The notes below the pieces were generated by a model. That model searched no databases. It was not told the DNA's origin and was given only the letters and a program-made list of their open reading frames with translations. 64,000 nt of DNA from Rhodococcus oxybenzonivorans. Lineage in GTDB: Bacteria > Actinomycetota > Actinomycetes > Mycobacteriales > Mycobacteriaceae. Where the stretch lies: assembly GCF_003130705.1 (NCBI RefSeq), contig NZ_CP021354.1:124001-188000 (forward strand), given 5' to 3'. Made by a program: the position numbers and the translations under genes. Shown here one piece after another: positions 1 to 9,333 of the stretch (its first letter is position 1; each line of letters starts with the position of its first letter).

Positions 1-1
1 C

Positions 2-232
2 CGCATCTTCGCCGCACGCGAGACCACCGTTGCCCGACACATCCAAAAGCTGCGTCTGCAGCACGCCCGCCGGCTCCTGGTCTCACCGGAGAGCTGTCAC
101 ATGGGGGTGGCTGAGGTCGGGCGTCGCTGCGGCTTCAGTTCGCCATCGCACTTCTCCAAGGCTTTCCGTGCCTACTTCGGCGTTACGCCGACCGAGGACC
201 GCCGTGCCGGATCGCTGCCGACGGCCGACTGA
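2..232 (+). CDS. AraC-family transcriptional regulator, C-terminal end (partial)
   Basis: An open frame enters from the window edge and stops at 230-232. Its 76 residues match the second helix-turn-helix of AraC/XylS regulators: a recognition-helix region reading GRRCGFSSPSHFSKAFRAYF is followed by the usual FGVTP motif near the end. The first HTH is only partly present and the ligand-binding domain lies outside the window, so the effector is unknown. No partner gene is adjacent: the next real gene starts at 464 on the same strand. Partial because of the window edge, not visibly damaged. Confidence 0.85.
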   Translation, partial: RIFAARETTVARHIQKLRLQHARRLLVSPESCHMGVAEVGRRCGFSSPSHFSKAFRAYFGVTPTEDRRAGSLPTAD

Positions 233-463
233 GATGTAACCGGGCGAGCGCGAGAGCTCCAGCCGACGGGCATCTCCGCCCAAGACATGGATGTGGGATC
301 GCGAGGCACCTGCTCGGTCTGTTTAAGTCGACTGCCGGCGACATCACCCCACCTAGTGCGGCGTGACGTAATTAGTTGACGGTCAGGGCGAGAGCGTCTG
401 GCTCTCCACGTATTTCTCTCGCTTCGGCGAGGAAACTTCCACGGCTTCCATAGTCCCGATTAG

Positions 464-769
464 ATGGGAATTCCGATGAAATCTTGTGAATATCGGCGCT
501 GGCGCCATAGGCGTCGCGCCGCTTGGATCGAAGCTCACCGCAAGCATCCTGACACCGAAGTTGAGCATCTCATCGAGTTCGCCATCAGGTGGGCGCCATT
601 TGGAGGCGCTACCGAGGAGGAAGTGCTCGTGCGCTTCGGAATGACAACGCGCCGGTTCATCGAGCGATTGTGGCAGGTCATCCCTGAATCGAACTGTGTC
701 CAAGACGAAATTCGCATTCTGGCGAGCGCGTACCCGCACAACCGCCGAACCGGCGCCACAGGTGCCTGA
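464..769 (+). CDS. Small DUF3263-like protein
   Basis: A 101-residue protein. Residues 30-75 (LIEFAIRW, FGGATEEEV, RFGMTTRRFIERLW) resemble the actinobacterial DUF3263 family, small helical proteins of unknown function in which a DFxxRW segment is followed by an FGLSxxRYYQ-like segment. A second member occurs at 36443-36670. The first 25 residues are very arginine-rich; an internal ATG at codon 5 could be the true start. It stands alone between an AraC fragment and an IS3 remnant beginning 21 bp downstream. Family assignment is from remembered motif pattern only. Confidence 0.5.
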   Translation: MGIPMKSCEYRRWRHRRRAAWIEAHRKHPDTEVEHLIEFAIRWAPFGGATEEEVLVRFGMTTRRFIERLWQVIPESNCVQDEIRILASAYPHNRRTGATGA

Positions 770-790
770 CGGTCCAGGCTCGCGGCAACT

Positions 791-1827
791 TGAATCGTCC
801 CGGTTTGATGCGCACCTTCTTTCTCGGGAAGGTGATCCTTATGCCGATGTCTATCCAGCCGAGGTGCGGGAGAAGGCCGTGCGCTGGTGTCGAACACCGT
901 GACGAGTACGCCTCGGAGTACGAGGCGATCCGTACGATCGCCGAGCGGATGTCGCTGAAGACGGAGACGGTGCGGGTGTGGGTCCGTAAGGCCGAGGCGG
1001 CGGGTGGCGGCACCCCCGGCTGCGGCGGCATCGGAGGCTGAGGCCGAACTGCGGGCTTTGCGGCGGAAGAACGCCGAGCTCGAGAAGACCATCGAAATAT
1101 TTATCGCTGCAACGTCTTTCTTCGCGCGGGAGTGCGACCCGCCACGCAAGTGATCTGCCGGTTCATCGCCGAACACCGCGATCAGTTCTTCGGTCGTACC
1201 GATCTGCCGGGTGCTCACCGAGCACGGGTACACGATCGCCCCGAGAACCTTCGACACCTGGCGCAGCCGGCCGTTGTCGAAACGGGCATTGTGGGACGTC
1301 ACCATCACCGCGGTGCCGGCCTCCTACTTGGTCGAGCGGGACGAGCACGGTCGACGCACCCGGAGTCCGCTATACGGCTCGTCGAAGATGTGGGCCCCCT
1401 GCGCCGTCAGGGCATCGAGGTGGCCCGCTACACCGGCGAACGGCTCGTGCGCGTCAACGGGTCGCGCGGTACCAGCAGGGCGAAGAGGGTCCGCCCCACC
1501 GTGCCGGAACCGTCGGCGCCGCGGCCGCCGGATCTGATCGACCGGAACTTCCGGGTCGACCGGCCCGACGCGTTCTATGTTGTGGACCTCACGTACGTCC
1601 GGATTGTGTCCGGCTTCGCGTACACGGCGTTCGCCATCGATGGGTTCGCCGGCACGATCGTCGGTTGGGAGGTGTCGACGCCGAAGGAGACCGCGATCGC
1701 GGCGCGGGCGGTGAACAAGGCCTGCACCTTGCGGGCTATGCAGGTAACCCATCGCGCGGAAACACCATTCACCACAGTGACGCGCGATCCACACCGGGCA
1801 CCTCTTCCAGGGCGCCGTTCGGTGTCG
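791..1827 (+). mobile_element. Decayed IS3-family element, 3' end deleted
   Basis: The left end begins TGAATCGTCC, matching the terminal repeat of the intact IS3 copy at 12323-13677 (opposite orientation). The orfA counterpart starts at 841 but a base is missing in the start region, and further indels follow (MPNVYPAEV is broken into another frame). OrfB homology runs in pieces from about 1132 to 1800 (RNFRVDRPDAFYVVDLTYV is recognisable) and stops around the second catalytic aspartate. Roughly the last 370 bp and the right terminal repeat are missing. The remnant abuts the stop codon of the dioxygenase gene at 1828. The exact 3' boundary (about 1795-1827) is uncertain. Confidence 0.85.
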
Positions 1828-2754
1828 TCACGCTTCCGTCGGGGCGAGGACGATGTCGAAACGGACCCGGCTCCAGGTGCCATCAATTGTTCGGCCATCG
1901 GGAGTAGGTGTACCGACGGGCTGCTGCTCGAACTCCTTGATAAGGGACTGCTTGACACCGAACACCGAATCGTCCCACAAGATTGCGTCGCCGGCGGGGA
2001 AGATGTGGGTTACCAGTGTGCGCCAACCCTCATGCGCGACCATGAAGTGCAGGTGCGAGGCCCGCAGAGGAGAACGGCCGACCGTGGCAAGCATTTGTCC
2101 GACGGGCCCGTCATCAGGGATCGGATACGGCGTCGGAGTCAGGGCCCAGAACCGGTAGTCACCATTCGTGTCGGTGTACAGATGGCCGCGGCCGGACCTT
2201 TTGCCGGCGTCGTACTGAACGTCGTAGAGGCCCTCCTCATCGGCCTCCCAGACCTCGATGCGCGCGCCGGGCACCGGTAGCCCGCCGGTGTCGGTGACAC
2301 TTCCTTCGACCCAGCAGGCCTCACCCGGGGCACCGAAGGCGACGTCTCCGCCGAGTTCGACGCGCGGACTGTCCTCGACGAAGAAGGGACCGAACACGGT
2401 CGCCTCGGTGGCGTCTTGGTACGCCGTGTTGTTGATGTTGATCGTCTGCATCGAGGCGCCGAGAACGTCGGAGAGCAGTACGAACTCCTGACGAACATCA
2501 TCGGTTATGTGGCCCGCCTGGGTAAGGAAATCGATCGCCGCACCCCACTCTGCCTCGGTCAGACGCACGTCGCGGATGAATGAATGCAGATGCTTAACCA
2601 GCGAGACCATGACCTGTTTGAGTCGGGGATCCGGTGTGCGGTCGAAGGACTGCACGACCTTCTCGACCAATGTGTCCTCGACGGCCCGCTGCTCCGGGGT
2701 GACGTCGCGCTCGATGTTGCCGCGCGCAGCGTCGTTGACAAAGCTTCTGGGCAT
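1828..2754 (-). CDS. Hydroxyquinol (intradiol) 1,2-dioxygenase
   Basis: A 308-residue intradiol dioxygenase. The N-terminal helical dimerisation region (about residues 20-105) precedes the beta-sandwich catalytic domain. Iron ligands are visible as Tyr in GLYDVQY (about 180), Tyr in GDYRFWAL (about 214) and two His in RASHLHFMV (about 240). Length and the maleylacetate reductase neighbour favour hydroxyquinol over catechol as substrate: cleavage of 1,2,4-trihydroxybenzene gives maleylacetate, the substrate of the gene at 2789-3868. It is the last gene of a three-gene minus-strand operon, 34 bp after its neighbour. Its stop codon sits directly against an IS3 remnant, so the C-terminus may have been altered. 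Chlorocatechol dioxygenase is the alternative. Confidence 0.88.
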   Translation of the reverse strand: MPRSFVNDAARGNIERDVTPEQRAVEDTLVEKVVQSFDRTPDPRLKQVMVSLVKHLHSFIRDVRLTEAEWGAAIDFLTQAGHITDDVRQEFVLLSDVLGASMQTININNTAYQDATEATVFGPFFVEDSPRVELGGDVAFGAPGEACWVEGSVTDTGGLPVPGARIEVWEADEEGLYDVQYDAGKRSGRGHLYTDTNGDYRFWALTPTPYPIPDDGPVGQMLATVGRSPLRASHLHFMVAHEGWRTLVTHIFPAGDAILWDDSVFGVKQSLIKEFEQQPVGTPTPDGRTIDGTWSRVRFDIVLAPTEA

Positions 2755-2788
2755 CTCGATCTTCCTTCTTTTCGGTCTCTGATGCTGC

Positions 2789-3868
2789 TCAGGCCGACTG
2801 GTCGCCGGCCCAGGCCGCGTCGAGCAAGGCTGTGAGGCCTTCCTCGGTAACGGGGGCCGGGTTATTCGTCGGGATCACCTCGAGGATCCTGGCCGCAGCT
2901 TCGGCAATTCCATCCTGCGGCATGCCGTAGTCGCGCAGCGCTCTCGGCGCGTCCAGCGAGGCATACAGGTGAGCCAGGCCCACGACGGCCGTCTTGCTGT
3001 CCAGCGCAGTGGCGACCCGGTCGTCAGCGTCGGGCGCGTGGGGCGAATTGAAGGCCAACACATGTGGGAGCACCACAGCGTGAGTCTGCGCGTGCGGCAG
3101 ATTGAACATGCCACCCAGCACGTGACAGATCTTGTGGTGCATTCCCGAGCCTGCCGAGGCGAAGGACACCGCGGCGAGGTACGCGCCGTAGAGAGTCTGC
3201 TCGATTCCCTCGATGCTGCCCGAGTCCGAAGCCACCAGGGGAAGCCCTGCTGCGAGTCCACGGATACCCTCCTGCGCCAGGGCACGGTCGATTGGATCCG
3301 CGTTCGGTCCCCACATCGAGTCGACTCCGTGGGCGAGGGCGTTCAGTCCGCTGGCCACCGCCATGGGCCCAGGCATGGTGGCGAGCAATGCGGCGTCGTA
3401 CACGACAGCGCGAGGAAGCACTCGGGCGTCGACACCGGTGGTTTTCGCGGTTCCCTCCGTTATTCCCCAGACATGTGTGGCCTCCGAGCCCGCGTACGTC
3501 GTGGGCACCGCGACGATCGGTAGACCGATCGTCAGCGCCACCGCTTTGGCCAGTCCGACCGCCGACCCTCCCCCGACCGACACCAACGCGTCGGCACCAG
3601 CTGCCACGGCCGCTTCCCGGGCACGCTCGGCCACCTCGACGGGCACATGCATCACCACCTCCTCGTGATGATGCACTACCGGCGCCTGCTGGGTGATCGC
3701 GTCCGCGAGCGAGCGCTCCCGGGCGGAGGCGATCAGCATGACTTTAGTGGCGCCGATCGCCGCGAGTTCTTCGGCGACCGCAGCGCAGGCATGGTGAGCT
3801 GCGAACGTCACCCTCTGCGCGCGGGACTCGTGGGTGAACTGCATCGGCGCGGCCCTTTCCGAATTCAT
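2789..3868 (-). CDS. Maleylacetate reductase (iron-type alcohol dehydrogenase family)
   Basis: A 359-residue protein of the iron-containing alcohol dehydrogenase/maleylacetate reductase family, the usual length. The nucleotide-binding glycine motif [11 protein letters not shown] lies near residue 100, followed by [12 protein letters not shown] and, near 240, the conserved [13 protein letters not shown] region. It reduces maleylacetate to 3-oxoadipate with NAD(P)H, feeding the beta-ketoadipate route. It lies between the monooxygenase (46 bp upstream) and the dioxygenase (34 bp downstream) on the same strand, so co-transcription is likely. An internal ATG at codon 9 is a possible alternative start. 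Confidence 0.88.
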   Translation of the reverse strand: MNSERAAPMQFTHESRAQRVTFAAHHACAAVAEELAAIGATKVMLIASARERSLADAITQQAPVVHHHEEVVMHVPVEVAERAREAAVAAGADALVSVGGGSAVGLAKAVALTIGLPIVAVPTTYAGSEATHVWGITEGTAKTTGVDARVLPRAVVYDAALLATMPGPMAVASGLNALAHGVDSMWGPNADPIDRALAQEGIRGLAAGLPLVASDSGSIEGIEQTLYGAYLAAVSFASAGSGMHHKICHVLGGMFNLPHAQTHAVVLPHVLAFNSPHAPDADDRVATALDSKTAVVGLAHLYASLDAPRALRDYGMPQDGIAEAAARILEVIPTNNPAPVTEEGLTALLDAAWAGDQSA

Positions 3869-3914
3869 GCTTGGCAGGCCTCACCGACACGGATCGGCTG
3901 GTCCACGAGTGCAT

Positions 3915-5132
3915 TCACTGCGTCGGAGCCGATTCTACGAGCGAGAAGAAGACCCACCGTGAACCCTCGGCGAGGCCCGCGAGTTGTCGACCACACTGCT
4001 GAAGCACTCCGGGGCCGGAGCTCATGTGTTGGGTACCTGCATGCATGTCACGGAAGTACCGCTGCAGGTCCCCCTCGCGCAAGGCAGTCGTTCCCGCCCA
4101 CTTGTACACGGTCATACAGACGTCGTGTGCGGTCCACGTAGCGTTGTTGAGCGACAGTCGGGTCAGACTCTCCTGGTGTGTCGAGAGCGGCTCACCACGG
4201 TTGATGGTTTCCTCATTGTCGGCCCAAGTCTGCATGAGAAAAGCCCGAGCACCCCGGAGTTTGGCCTCCGCCTGCGCGTACTCTGCGTAGAACTGGTCCG
4301 TCGTCGTCCCGTCTCCAGCGCGCTGCGACTTCACCTTGGCCAGCTTTCGCATCTCCTCGAGCAAGCGTTTTCCCATCCCGAGCGCCCAACCCCCGTGCTG
4401 GATGCCCGACATATTCGCCAGGCCGACCTCGTAGATCGCGCCGCCGTGGAGCGGCGTCTTCGTGGTCACCTCGTAGACGTAGGCGTCGGGAACAAACACG
4501 TCCTCGACGGTGTAGTCATCGGAGCTGGTGGCCCGAAGTCCCATCACATCCCAGTTGTCGACCATCGTGCACTCGGACTTCGGCAGCGTAAAGATGAGCG
4601 GGCGACCCATCTCGTCAACAGCTGCTGTGTGGATCATGTCGGCGAGCTGCGAACCGGACGCGAAATGCCACTGGCCACTGAGCCGGTAGCCGCCCTCAAC
4701 CTTTCTCGCCTGACCGAACTTGGTTCCCTGCCCTGCCATCAACGGATAATCGGAACCGGAGAACAGCTCCCGGGTGGCCTCGTCCCCTAGGTATGCGGCG
4801 GTCGTGCCGGTGATCATCTGCAGAACCATGACAACCCATCCAGTTGCGGCGTCCATCTCGGTGATGCGTTCGATCACGGCGACAACCTGGCGCGGCGAGA
4901 ACTCCAAACCGCCGACCTCGACCGGCACACCAATGTCGAAAACGCGAGCCGATTTGAGCGCCTCGATCGTGCTGGGGGCAAGTCGTCCCTCGATGTCATG
5001 CTGTGCACCATTCGCTCGGACCGTCTCCTCGATCGAATCCAGTCGCGCCATCATCTCGTCGAACCGGTCGCTGACGTGCAGGCGTCCTCGCCTGTCCAGA
5101 TGCTCGGACGGAGCGTGTGCCACTGCGGTCAT
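3915..5132 (-). CDS. Acyl-CoA-dehydrogenase-fold flavin monooxygenase, oxygenase component
   Basis: A 405-residue protein with the N-terminal helical, middle beta and C-terminal helical domains of the HsaA/HpaB-like two-component monooxygenases: SGQWHFASGSQLADM (about 155-170), the MGLRATSSDDYTVEDVFVPD block, and a C-terminal RYFRDMHAGTQHMSSGP. Such oxygenases hydroxylate phenols with FADH2 or FMNH2 from a separate reductase. As first gene of an operon with hydroxyquinol dioxygenase and maleylacetate reductase, it probably hydroxylates a resorcinol- or hydroquinone-like phenol to hydroxyquinol (inference). No flavin reductase is adjacent; hsaB at 26.5 kb or a host reductase would have to serve. 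The start has a good ribosome-binding site (AGGAAGGCAGGA). Confidence 0.78.
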   Translation of the reverse strand: MTAVAHAPSEHLDRRGRLHVSDRFDEMMARLDSIEETVRANGAQHDIEGRLAPSTIEALKSARVFDIGVPVEVGGLEFSPRQVVAVIERITEMDAATGWVVMVLQMITGTTAAYLGDEATRELFSGSDYPLMAGQGTKFGQARKVEGGYRLSGQWHFASGSQLADMIHTAAVDEMGRPLIFTLPKSECTMVDNWDVMGLRATSSDDYTVEDVFVPDAYVYEVTTKTPLHGGAIYEVGLANMSGIQHGGWALGMGKRLLEEMRKLAKVKSQRAGDGTTTDQFYAEYAQAEAKLRGARAFLMQTWADNEETINRGEPLSTHQESLTRLSLNNATWTAHDVCMTVYKWAGTTALREGDLQRYFRDMHAGTQHMSSGPGVLQQCGRQLAGLAEGSRWVFFSLVESAPTQ

Positions 5133-5231
5133 CGTCCTGCCTTCCTGTCGAGGTCCCGCCCTTGTCGAACGGCTTCAGGTTCGAGTCCACTGCAGAGATC
5201 AGGGCGAGGGGCCGTCGGGGACGAACGCGTC

Positions 5232-5255
5232 TGTCCTCGGACACCGTGATGTCCG
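5232..5255. promoter_or_regulatory. Nested inverted repeats upstream of the hydroxyquinol operon
   Basis: TGTCC-TC-GGACA (5232-5243) overlaps CGGACA-N6-TGTCCG (5238-5255), so TGTCC/GGACA half-sites occur three times, about 100 bp upstream of the monooxygenase start at 5132. The arrangement suits a dimeric repressor or activator site for the minus-strand operon. No regulator gene of its own is adjacent, and function is inferred from symmetry and position only. Confidence 0.4.
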
Positions 5256-5394
5256 TCTCAGACAAGGGCGGCGCATGCCTGGAATCGACATTGCTAACCA
5301 CCCGGCCCTCAGCCGACCAGCGTGAATTTGTCGCCCTCTTCTATGAGCTTGTCTCGTGTGGATGAAGTGACCCGTGGGATATATCGTGACGCGT

Positions 5395-5659
5395 TAAATG
5401 GGTCGTCACTGCGGTTGGTGCCGGATGCGTTGTTGGAGATCCCGCGCGGCCGCAGGGAGGTGGCAGTGCACCGGTGGATGATCGGACGGTGTTCACCGCG
5501 ATCGTGTACGTGCTGACCAGTGGATGTGCGTGGCGGCATCTGCCGCCGGCGTTCGGGGTCACCGTTCCTAGGGCACCGAGGGTTCGCCGCCTGGGCGGCG
5601 GCCGGGTGTTCGAGACCCGTCGTCTGTTCGAGGCTAGCTTCGTGAACTGTGACGCTTGA
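5395..5659 (+). pseudogene. IS5-family transposase, N-terminal fragment
   Basis: Reading frames around 5395-5640 encode LVPDALLEIP followed, after a frame change, by DDRTVFTAIVYVLTSGCAWR and HLPPAFGVTVP, the characteristic N-terminal block of IS5-type transposases. The sequence then runs into a degenerate copy of the RRFAAW region and ends. The DDE catalytic core is absent and at least two frameshifts are present, so this is an inactive scrap between the hydroxyquinol operon and the P450 operon. Confidence 0.75.
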
Positions 5660-5859
5660 CACTCTGTAGGAAAAATGTGAATGTAATGGCACATGCGCAT
5701 TGGGTGAGTCCCTCGTGATTTGCCCGATTCCGGCTCAGATCCACTGCCGCGGAACGGCGTTCTCGCATCGACCGGGCCGACGCGCACGCCGTGTTCCGCC
5801 ACATCGCAGGACGTGCCTACTCCGTGCACGTCACTGACCTACGTACAGAAAGAGCGTCT

Positions 5860-7047
5860 GTGACTATTACCGACCTGGCTCTGCCGTCTACTGATATCGA
5901 TCCCTTCTCGGACGAGGCACTCGCCGACCCGTATCCGGTCTACAAACAACTCCGGGACCTGGGGCCGCTCGTCGAATTGACTCAACACGGTGTTGTCGCG
6001 CTATCCCGCCACGCGCAAGTGGTGGACGCCCTCACTGACTCACAGACTTTCTCATCGGCGGATGGCGTTGGGCTGAATGACTTGTCGAACAGCGCTTTTC
6101 AAAACACCCTCATCGGATCCGACCCTCCGGAGCACACTCGGTGGCGAGCGGTTCTGGCCGAACGTCTCGCACCCCGGTCGCTTCGCGAGCTGAAGACCGA
6201 CGTCGTGACCAGGGTGGACGAATACGTCGCGGACCTGGTGTCACGAGGCTCTTTCGACGCGATCGCGGACTTGGCACGCGCAGTACCGGTCGCAGTTGTC
6301 CTGGACTTGTTGGGGTTCCCTCAGGAAGGACGCGATCAACTGTTGGGGTGGGCCGAACGTTTCGGTGACATCAACGGTCCCGCCAACGAACGGATGCGCG
6401 CAGCTCTACCCGCGGTAGATGAGCTCTTCGGTTGGTTGGCGACCACCTGCACTCGCGACCGGATGATCCCTGGGGGTTTTGCCACTACCATTCACGAAGC
6501 CGCCGAGCGCGGCGATATCCCTGAAGACGCGGTAGTCCCACTCATGTCTAGCTACGCACTGCCGGCCATGGACACCACCATCAGCGCCATCGGCAGTGCA
6601 GTTCAGCTGTTTGTCGAAAACCCGGACCAATGGGAAGCACTACGCGAGAATCCGGCACTAATTCCCGGTGCGTTCAATGAGGTGATTCGGTTGGAGTCCC
6701 CGATTCAAGCGTTCTCCCGGGTCACCCGGCGAACCTACGCAACAGAGGGCTTTTCAATACCTGAGAACGTCCGAGTAGTCGTCCTCTACGGCGCCGCGAA
6801 CCGGGATGAGCGGAAATACCCTGACCCCGATCGATTCGATGTCCGGCGCGAAAATGTCGACCATGTCGCGTTCGGTCTAGGAACCCACGCGTGCCCGGGC
6901 CAGGGTCTTGCACGGATGGAAGCTCACGCGGTCCTGGAGTCACTCACCCGACGCGTCAGAACATGGGAATCCGCAGGGGAACCGCGACGGAGATTCACAA
7001 ACATCACGCGCTCTCTCGACCGGTTACCGGTTGTGGTCCATCAATGA
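5860..7047 (+). CDS. Cytochrome P450 (class I)
   Basis: A 395-residue soluble bacterial P450. Visible motifs are the I-helix oxygen-activation region LPAMDTTISAIGSA (about 233), the ExxR motif in EVIRLESP (about 278), and the haem-thiolate loop FGLGTHACPGQGLARMEA (about 343-360) with its conserved cysteine. The GTG at 5860 is preferred because AGAAAGAG precedes it and VTITDLALPSTDIDPF resembles normal P450 N-termini; the frame is open further upstream. The ferredoxin starts 20 bp downstream and the reductase overlaps the ferredoxin, giving a complete electron chain in one operon. Substrate is not deducible; the broken AraC gene at 9.3 kb may have been its regulator. Confidence 0.93.
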   Translation: MTITDLALPSTDIDPFSDEALADPYPVYKQLRDLGPLVELTQHGVVALSRHAQVVDALTDSQTFSSADGVGLNDLSNSAFQNTLIGSDPPEHTRWRAVLAERLAPRSLRELKTDVVTRVDEYVADLVSRGSFDAIADLARAVPVAVVLDLLGFPQEGRDQLLGWAERFGDINGPANERMRAALPAVDELFGWLATTCTRDRMIPGGFATTIHEAAERGDIPEDAVVPLMSSYALPAMDTTISAIGSAVQLFVENPDQWEALRENPALIPGAFNEVIRLESPIQAFSRVTRRTYATEGFSIPENVRVVVLYGAANRDERKYPDPDRFDVRRENVDHVAFGLGTHACPGQGLARMEAHAVLESLTRRVRTWESAGEPRRRFTNITRSLDRLPVVVHQ

Positions 7048-7067
7048 GCTTCAGAAAGGATCAGGAA

Positions 7068-7262
7068 ATGCCTCAGATACGCGCGGACAGAGAAAAGTGC
7101 GAGGGTTACGGAAACTGTGTGATGGCCGCTCCCGAACTCGTCGATCTGGATGACGATGGGGTGGTCGTAGTGATAAGGGAACGAGTCGACGAGGTCGATG
7201 TCGGGAAAGCGGAGAGCGCCGCACGTGCATGTCCGGTGAATGCGTTACGGGTGGACAGATGA
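7068..7262 (+). CDS. P450-type [3Fe-4S]/[4Fe-4S] ferredoxin
   Basis: A 64-residue ferredoxin with the actinobacterial P450-partner signature: CEGYGNCVMAAPEL near residues 10-23 and a second cluster ligand in ARACPVNAL near the C-terminus. The second position of the usual CxxC pair is glycine (CEGYGNC), typical of [3Fe-4S] P450 redox partners. It carries electrons from the downstream reductase to the P450. The ATG at 7068 follows AGAAAGGA; its stop overlaps the reductase start in ATGA, implying translational coupling. Confidence 0.93.
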   Translation: MPQIRADREKCEGYGNCVMAAPELVDLDDDGVVVVIRERVDEVDVGKAESAARACPVNALRVDR

Positions 7263-8515
7263 GCGGCAAGGCGCTGATCGTTGGTTCCTCCGTGGCGGGC
7301 ATTCGCACGGCTCAGTCGCTCCGCACGGAGGGTTGGCTCGGCCGCATCATCGTCGTAGGCGGCGAACCCCACCTGCCGTACGATCGGCCACCACTGTCGA
7401 AACATATGTTGACCGATCGTACTGAAATCTCGCCCACACCACTGCTGACCAAGCACGAAGCGACGTCGGACAACATCGAACTCTTGCTCGGTACACCAGC
7501 AGTCGGTCTGGACACGACTGCGAAACGAGTTGCGCTAGAGGATCATCGAGAGGTGCCCTACGACCATTTGATCATCGCAACCGGGGCTTCGGCGCGTCCA
7601 TCACCGTGGGGGCAGATGCCTGGACTTCACGTGTTGCGTGGGCTCGACGACTGCCTGGGGCTGAGAAAGGCGCTTCACGGCGATGCCTCGGCCGGCTCCG
7701 GTCATCTGGTTGTCATTGGAGCAGGGTTCATCGGTTCCGAGGTGGCGGCGGCGGCACGGGCGCTCAACCTGAGAGTCTCGATCGTGGCTCCTTCTGCCGC
7801 CCCGCTGGTTCAAAGTCTGGGTCCTGAGGTGGGAATGAAGTTGACCGAGCTTCATCAGCGTCACTCCGTGGAGACATATTTCGGCTGCGCGGTCTCATCT
7901 CTGACTTCGTCCACAGACGGAATCCACGTACAGCTCGACAACGGTACAGAGTTGTCCGCAACTTCGGTCGTGGTGGGAATCGGCGCAACGCCGAATGTGG
8001 AGTGGCTCAAGGACTCAGGTCTCACACTCGGCGATGGAGTGATGTGTGACGAACAAGGGCGGGCAAGCGGCAGACCCGACATCTCTGCTGTCGGCGATGT
8101 GGCTTGCTGGACTATGCCCCAGGCGCTCGCTTCACGCCGGGGCGAGCACTGGACCCGTGCGGTGGAGCAGGCTAACTTGGTGAGTCGGCGACTCTGTGGC
8201 AATTCGATCGAAGACACAGATCGGCACGTGGATTATGTCTGGAGCGATCTTCATGACTGGAAGATCCAGATAGTCGGCCAGCCCAGACATTGCTGTCGAA
8301 GTGAGATTGTCGGAGAATTCAACGGAGCCCACACGAAGGTGGCCGTCCTGTACTCCGACGAAGAACAGCGCCTTGTCGGCGGCTTCATCGTCAACTGGCC
8401 GCGAGCGACGCTTCTTCTGCGAAAAGCAACAGAGCAACGGTCGAATGCGCGCGCAGCGCGCGCGTTGATAGATGCCGGCATTCCGCACAACTCCGGGTCC
8501 AACGTCTGTCGTTGA
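7259..8515 (+). CDS. NAD(P)H-dependent ferredoxin reductase (FAD)
   Basis: A 418-residue flavoprotein of the rhodocoxin/putidaredoxin-reductase type. The FAD dinucleotide fold begins at residue 4 (ALIVGSSVAGIRTAQSL), the NAD-binding fold near 153 reads VIGAGFIGSEVAAAARAL, and the second FAD motif near 275 reads PDISAVGDVA. A C-terminal Reductase_C-like domain follows (HDWKIQIVGQP). It passes electrons from NADH to the ferredoxin at 7068. Its ATG overlaps the ferredoxin stop, closing a self-sufficient three-component P450 system. Confidence 0.93.
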   Translation: MSGKALIVGSSVAGIRTAQSLRTEGWLGRIIVVGGEPHLPYDRPPLSKHMLTDRTEISPTPLLTKHEATSDNIELLLGTPAVGLDTTAKRVALEDHREVPYDHLIIATGASARPSPWGQMPGLHVLRGLDDCLGLRKALHGDASAGSGHLVVIGAGFIGSEVAAAARALNLRVSIVAPSAAPLVQSLGPEVGMKLTELHQRHSVETYFGCAVSSLTSSTDGIHVQLDNGTELSATSVVVGIGATPNVEWLKDSGLTLGDGVMCDEQGRASGRPDISAVGDVACWTMPQALASRRGEHWTRAVEQANLVSRRLCGNSIEDTDRHVDYVWSDLHDWKIQIVGQPRHCCRSEIVGEFNGAHTKVAVLYSDEEQRLVGGFIVNWPRATLLLRKATEQRSNARAARALIDAGIPHNSGSNVCR

Positions 8516-8881
8516 GAGATCCCACTGAAATAGGACCTTTCGGTTGGACATGTCGGGCATTCGCGCGGTGTGGTCAGCCATGCCTCCAGAATTTTCTCCT
8601 GACCGAAGCATCGTGCGACGCTCGATAACCCATCGTCTCTCTCAAATCGAACTCCACCGTATCGATCCGCAGCAGTGTTGCTCAACGGATGAGTCGATCT
8701 CCTTCAGGCACTTTGTCCTCGCAGCGCACAGACTCACAGTTGCTCACACTCTCGTCATAGACGCAACAATCGGTCTTCGTCCGGCTGTTTCCCCATCGTC
8801 CTGTCCGCCCAGTTCGTGAGTAACACGACGTGGAGACATCGGCCCCGTCATCAGGGAGTTATTGTTCGCCGTGACGTGGGA
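8516..8881. other. 366-bp gap without a recognisable gene
   Basis: Between the ferredoxin reductase and the truncated hydrolase. Short frames exist on both strands but none has a ribosome-binding site, coding bias or family resemblance that I can support. It is noticeably less GC-rich than its neighbours. I see no convincing terminator or operator. Confidence 0.5.
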
Positions 8882-9262
8882 TCAGTCCGATGCTTGCAGA
8901 AATTTTTCGATGATCGGGGCGGACTGCTCCGGACTGTCGAGGAGCAGTAGATGGCCTGCCTGCTTCAGGACTCGCAGGTCCGAGTTGCGAATCAGGCGTT
9001 TGAGTATGTGTTGGTTTCCGACCTTGACGATCGGGTCGTCGTCCCCTGCGACGATCAAGGTCGGTTGGGAGATGCGCGATGCGAGTGGGAATGTGGAGAA
9101 GGTACCGGACGCGAGGAGCTGGAATGCATATCCTGCCCAGCTTGGCGGATGGTGCAGGCGGCGGGCTACCTCCGCCTCCACGAGTGATGGGTCGTGCCGG
9201 AAGCGGCCGCCGTAGGTATCGGGAGCGATGCTGGCAAGGTACTCAGCTCGACAGCGCGTTGC
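8882..9262 (-). pseudogene. Alpha/beta hydrolase, C-terminal fragment
   Basis: The minus-strand frame ending at 8882 carries the C-terminal half of an alpha/beta hydrolase of the PHA-depolymerase-like type: EYLASIAPDTYGGRF, RRLHHPPSWAGYAFQLLAS, then PTLIVAGDDDPIV with the acid residue and AGHLLLLDSPE with the catalytic histidine. The N-terminal half with the nucleophile-elbow serine is missing; upstream of about 9262 the frame no longer resembles the family, although it stays open to 9391. The AraC gene starts nearby on the other strand. Non-functional as a hydrolase. Confidence 0.75.
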
Positions 9263-9333
9263 TTCAGCTACGTGAGTTTGAGACCGCGGTCTCCAAAACG
9301 TGTGCACCGGTGAGAATCTCGCCCAGTCACTCG

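Noticed and set aside
1132-2280. 382-residue plus-strand open frame that could look like a fusion protein
   Set aside because: Its first part is the broken OrfB of the IS3 remnant and its second part is antisense to the hydroxyquinol dioxygenase; not a real fusion gene.
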